Origin: Zhengitettix transpicula
Lineage: Eukaryota; Arthropoda; Insecta; Orthoptera; Tetrigidae
Length of the DNA stretch: 64,000 nucleotides
Reading direction: 5' to 3'
Assembly: GCA_037074705.1 (NCBI GenBank)
Contig: CM073592.1
Location: 22,912,629 to 22,976,628 of the forward strand
Positions 60,886 through 64,000 of the stretch are shown here, one piece after another; within the stretch, counting starts at the first letter, position 1; each line of letters starts with the position of its first letter. Below the pieces are notes generated by a model. The model searched no databases. It had not been told where the DNA came from and was given only the letters and a program-made list of their open reading frames with translations. The translations under genes were made by a program, and so were the position numbers.

Positions 60886-61273
60886 CTAAATTTATGAATA
60901 AGAAACAGTGTTATTCAATTTTGCAGATGAACAAAGATTTTTCAATGAACTATGAAAGCAACAAAAGCAAATATAAAAATTAAATGTTATATTTTTAATT
61001 TTGTAAAATTTCTGTTACATTGAAAACACTTAATACAATATGTAAATTCAGAAATATTGAATGTGTATAATAAAATAAGTATGACAAATTATATTAATAA
61101 GAGAACCTGGAGGAAAATTAATCAACTATTTTACAATATTTAAAGAATTTATAAATCCAGCAAATTAATTAAATAGTATGTTAAATTTTTAAAACTATTA
61201 AAATGTTTCCACACATGAGACTTATTTAATTTAATTTTCTTTTGATTTTCAATTGTAAAATATATATACTAAC

Positions 61274-61572
61274 CTGGGATATATAGTAGGTCCCTAAGTA
61301 ATTGAAATAATGTGTCAAGAGCATGAGGCTGATAGCGCCTTGGACACATAATAGTTGCACTTGCCAATCCTTCAAGAAGTACAAACCATACTCTAAGAAC
61401 TCCACTTGGGCGATCCATAGCATCCAAATTTGTCACTTCTTCTCCAGTGCTCAACAAACGGTAAGAAGTAAAACTTCCACCCCCAACACTTCCAGCATCA
61501 GGATCAAATTGGGTCACTTCAATATTTGGAATGATTGAGTCTACAACTTGTGGGCTATTGCTCACCTGAATC
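61274..61572 (-). CDS. ARFGEF3: ARFGEF3/BIG3-like protein, exon 5
   Basis: Exon of 299 bp. Acceptor ACTTTATAG, donor GTTAGTAT. The first base completes Arg (AG+G) and it leaves 1 nt (G) at the end. The peptide has a variable acidic part (VTQFDPDAGSVGGGSFTSYR) followed by a strongly conserved-looking helical part (RPSGVLRVWFVLLEGLASAT, then CPRRYQPHALDTLFQLLRDL) ending YIPG. This layout (loop, then SGVLRVWF helix) fits the BIG-family C-terminal repeats. An in-frame ATG (MSNSPQVV) lies near the 5' end but is internal to the chain. Confidence 0.9.
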
Positions 61573-61957
61573 CTATAAAGTAAACCTTAGCATGATGTTA
61601 GAGATAAACATAATTCTTGTACTTAATATATTGTACCGTTAATTTGTATGTGTGCACTATACTAACATTATTAGTAATAACAGATCTCATACAATCAAAA
61701 ATTAATTTTATTAAATGACAAAGATGTATAGAATTCAAAATGTCTTGATGCTTAATAAAAAGTTCAGTTTATATAAAAAATACATTGCAAAAGAAAAATA
61801 AACAATGACTTAATGTCTGTTACCTAGAAAAATGTTTTGAAAATATTTTTTTATTGTGAATTTAAAGATTATGATTACAATTTTAAAGAAGTTTATTTAG
61901 ACCTCAAAACAATAAAATGATCAATATGCACAATACTTTCACAGAAGTTTAACAAAC

Positions 61958-62117
61958 CTCTGAGCAGAGTGAAAAATTGGACAAGCTGGCATGTTATACA
62001 TTGAAGACAATATCGCTGCACATTTTTGTATAAACTTCAATGCTTCTTGACACAATTCCAAGGAGGGATGCATTTCTGTTTCTCTATACTCTTCAGCAGA
62101 CATTTCTTCCAATTCAC
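61958..62117 (-). CDS. ARFGEF3: ARFGEF3/BIG3-like protein, exon 4
   Basis: Exon of 160 bp. Acceptor TTTTTTCCAG, donor GTTTGTTAA. It takes 2 nt to complete a Ser codon, then 52 codons, and leaves AG for an Arg codon in the next exon. The peptide starts ELEEMSAEEYRETEMHPSLE and ends YNMPACPIFHSAQ. It was found only by splice-phase matching, because it is short and lacks an ATG early enough to appear as a long ORF. Both junctions restore the frame exactly, which is strong internal support. Confidence 0.87.
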
Positions 62118-62374
62118 CTGGAAAAAACTTGAAAATTTAGAGACAAATTTAAAAAGTAAAAATGAAAAATATAATATTTTCTGAGGAATTACAAATTTTT
62201 ACCATATATGCATATAGAAACCAAAACATCAGTTATAAAAATGTAACTAATAATAATCATTAAAACAGTTGAAAGAATCAAAGTTATTCAACATATACGA
62301 TGATAAGCTTTTGTTTACTACAATAATGTAATTAATTTTTGGAATGTAATATTTTCGCCAAAATGTATACTTAC

Positions 62375-62624
62375 TTGGACCTCGAACATGTTTCAACAAA
62401 CACTGGATACAGTCAACTGCAGCATTTGAAAACACTAATGGATTGTCAGTGTGCAAAAACACTTCAAAGACATCCAGCAAGGCACGGAGATGACTTCGTG
62501 CATTCTCCGCAGTTGCTTGACCTGTACTCAATTTAACAACTCTAAGGGAACCAAATAGAGGCCTCCAACCTGAGCGGATTTCAGTCCTGTTTGCTTCAAC
62601 AAATTCACAAATGCAGTTGACAAT
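62375..62624 (-). CDS. ARFGEF3: ARFGEF3/BIG3-like protein, exon 3 (HDS motif)
   Basis: Exon of 250 bp, entered in phase 0 and leaving 1 nt. Acceptor TTTTTGTAG, donor GTAAGTAT. It carries the most diagnostic motif in the window, FVEANRTEIRSGWRPLFGSL. The IRSGW core is shared by BIG1, BIG2, BIG3 and yeast Sec7 in the DUF1981/HDS domain, and the WRPLFG continuation is BIG3-like as I recall it (BIG1/2 read IRSGWKNIF). The rest is a regular helical repeat ending QCLLKHVRGP. An ATG inside it gives an open frame beginning STGQATAENA, but this is internal and not a true start. Confidence 0.92.
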
Positions 62625-62705
62625 CTACAAAAATGAATCTCATTACAATAAAATATAAAAATTAAAAAGAAATTATAAAAAATTGGAAGAGATAACTGTA
62701 ATTAC

Positions 62706-62885
62706 CTGATCTTGAACATCTGCATCACACAGTTCCAAGCACAATAAGTTTTCAAAAGGTTTGAATAAAGCTTCGTTAAAATGAAAATGTGGCAGTTCCA
62801 TTTGCTCATTAAGTAAGGCATTTACAGCATCATGTATACAGGCAACAGCCTTTTTGGAAATACTCCTTTCTTTGTGACAAGCAGC
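62706..62885 (-). CDS. ARFGEF3: ARFGEF3/BIG3-like protein, exon 2
   Basis: Exon of 180 bp, exactly 60 codons, phase 0 at both ends. Acceptor TTGTTGTAG, donor GTAATTAC. It begins AACHKERSISKKAVACIHDA, completing the VGPHLME-AACHKERSISKKA segment across the junction, and ends in DADVQDQ. The pattern is helical and HEAT-like with no low-complexity sequence, as expected for the HDS (homology downstream of Sec7) region of large Sec7-family proteins. Confidence 0.9.
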
Positions 62886-63147
62886 CTACAACAAAGTAAG
62901 ATGGAACATATTACAGACTTGCTACACCAAATAAGTTAAAGAATATAATCAAACAATTTACAAACATAATGTAAGGCTCAACATGACTCATAATTTTCAG
63001 TTATAACATTTTATCTTGTCCACATATATGTGTGTGTCCTCATGTTTCTCCACTTTTTATTATTTTAATATTTAATATGAAATATTTAGAAATTAATGTA
63101 ACTTAAATCAGCTGATAAATTATTTCCTCAAAATGTCTTTAACTGAC

Positions 63148-63442
63148 CTCCATAAGATGTGGCCCAACAATAGACCACACCTGCATGATGTGAATAAGTG
63201 GCCTTCCACTGCGAATGCATTTTAGCATCACATCACCAATACGATGCAACAACAGAAGATTCTGTCCAGCTAAAGGAGAGCAAGGTTGGCTTTTGCGCCA
63301 CCACAGTTTAACTGAAACTTGGGGTTCTTTGGATATATGTGAATGCTGAGCAAAAAGCTGATGTTGTGAAGCAGTACACAATGCTGACAAGAAGCTGCTC
63401 AGAGCCTTCAAATTTAATTTCATTGCCGCATCATCAAATAAC
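63148..63442 (-). CDS. ARFGEF3: ARFGEF3/BIG3-like protein, internal exon 1 of 11 in window
   Basis: First exon of this gene visible in the window, reading leftward. The acceptor is TTACAG on the minus strand, just above 63442, and the donor GTCAGT lies below 63148. One base completes a codon from an exon outside the window, then 98 codons follow and end in phase 0. The peptide starts LFDDAAMKLNLKALSSFLSA and ends with VWSIVGPHLME, which matches the helical-repeat region of BIG-family proteins after the Sec7 half as I know it (the WSIVGPHLMEAACHKE segment is typical of ARFGEF3/BIG3). The family acts in ARF-dependent trafficking; mammalian BIG3 is reported at secretory granules. No catalytic Sec7 sequence is in the window. 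Confidence 0.87.
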
Positions 63443-64000
63443 CTGTAACCATTTGTACCAATATAAAAATTAATTTTGTATTTCAAAATGAGTAAATAAT
63501 CTTTTGAATAGTTGTGATAGAAAAATCTTGATTTTTATTAATTTTCAAATACAATTAAAGTTATCCTTCACAAAATATAGGTATATATAATATCAGTAAT
63601 ACTATAGTTTATTAAGACTATTTTTTACCAATACCAAAAAGGAAAATGCAATTAAGTTTGCTGCTAAACAAGAACTTTTGAACATTTGAGGATTGATTTT
63701 ATTATAGTACAAATACGTCCACAAAACAGAAAAATATACGTTTAAAATGTACATATTTGCATAAAAGATCAGAATAATAAATAACAACTTTACTGTGACA
63801 GGGGTAATTTACATACATCAAATGAAATAAATTTTAGATTGTAATACAACTCACCGAAACTTGACCAAAACATTTTTTTTAAAATAAACTGTAATATAAC
63901 ATATATTAAACTTAAGATAAATAAGTATTTAAATGTATTTATTCAGATATTAATGAGAATTGACAATTACATGAATACACCAACTATGAATAGAACACTA
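63443..64000 (-). other. Intron of the ARFGEF3-like gene continuing beyond the window
   Basis: AT-rich sequence upstream of the first visible exon. The exon enters with a split codon, so at least one more coding exon must lie beyond 64000. The 61-codon ORF at 63602-63787 (-) has no similarity to the family and is probably chance. Confidence 0.75.

Noticed and set aside
1..64000. CRISPR arrays, bacterial operons or rRNA genes
   Set aside because: No regularly spaced repeats, no ribosome-binding-site-led gene strings and no rRNA-like conserved blocks. The spliced genes show a nuclear eukaryotic origin.

Overview
The window is AT-rich nuclear DNA from an animal, very probably an insect. It has spliceosomal exons with GT-AG introns, long gene-poor stretches, an insect-style RUNX gene and many decayed transposable elements (LINE, mariner, SINE-like retroposons, foldback elements). 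I cannot name the species. A hemimetabolous insect with a large genome would fit the element load, but that is inference.

Two protein-coding genes can be supported, and they converge. On the + strand, three exons (33101-33277, 35473-35625, 37143-37627) encode the C-terminal part of a Runt/RUNX-family transcription factor ending in the Groucho-binding VWRPY tail. The Runt-domain exons are not seen and probably lie upstream of the window, so 1-33100 is best read as intron or upstream DNA of this gene. On the - strand, eleven exons (63442 down to 55671) encode the last 1,140 residues of a protein of the ARFGEF3/BIG3 family, large Sec7-family relatives that act at secretory granule and trans-Golgi membranes. 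All splice phases agree across the eleven exons. The Sec7-like N-terminal half lies beyond 64000. An AT-rich block at about 52985-55670 is probably its long 3' UTR.

By region: 1-2040 carries a degenerate 52-bp minisatellite. 2040-2880 is a decayed LINE 3' end (- strand) with a SINE-like retroposon nested in it. 4438-4503 is a near-perfect 66-nt hairpin. 9920-10485, 19088-19615 and 21812-22160 are further copies of the same retroposon. 12-33 kb is mostly unassigned AT-rich DNA with GC-richer islands that could be regulatory. 33.1-37.6 kb is the RUNX 3' half. 40.28-47.19 kb is a large inverted repeat (arms of nearly 1 kb, spacer about 5 kb) whose spacer holds a mariner transposase fragment and a LINE tail. 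47-53 kb is intergenic with another LINE fragment. 53-64 kb is the ARFGEF3-like gene.

The most unusual signal is a dispersed family of small elements carrying a hammerhead-ribozyme-like core (CUGANGA, stem, GAAAC, tiny stem III). At five loci (20.5, 29.2, 31.8, 32.2 and 51.4 kb) the elements are arranged as inverted pairs. Single arms or decayed copies occur near 0.5, 5.0, 11.3, 13.5, 33.9 and 52.7 kb. All identifications come from reading the sequence; no database search was possible.
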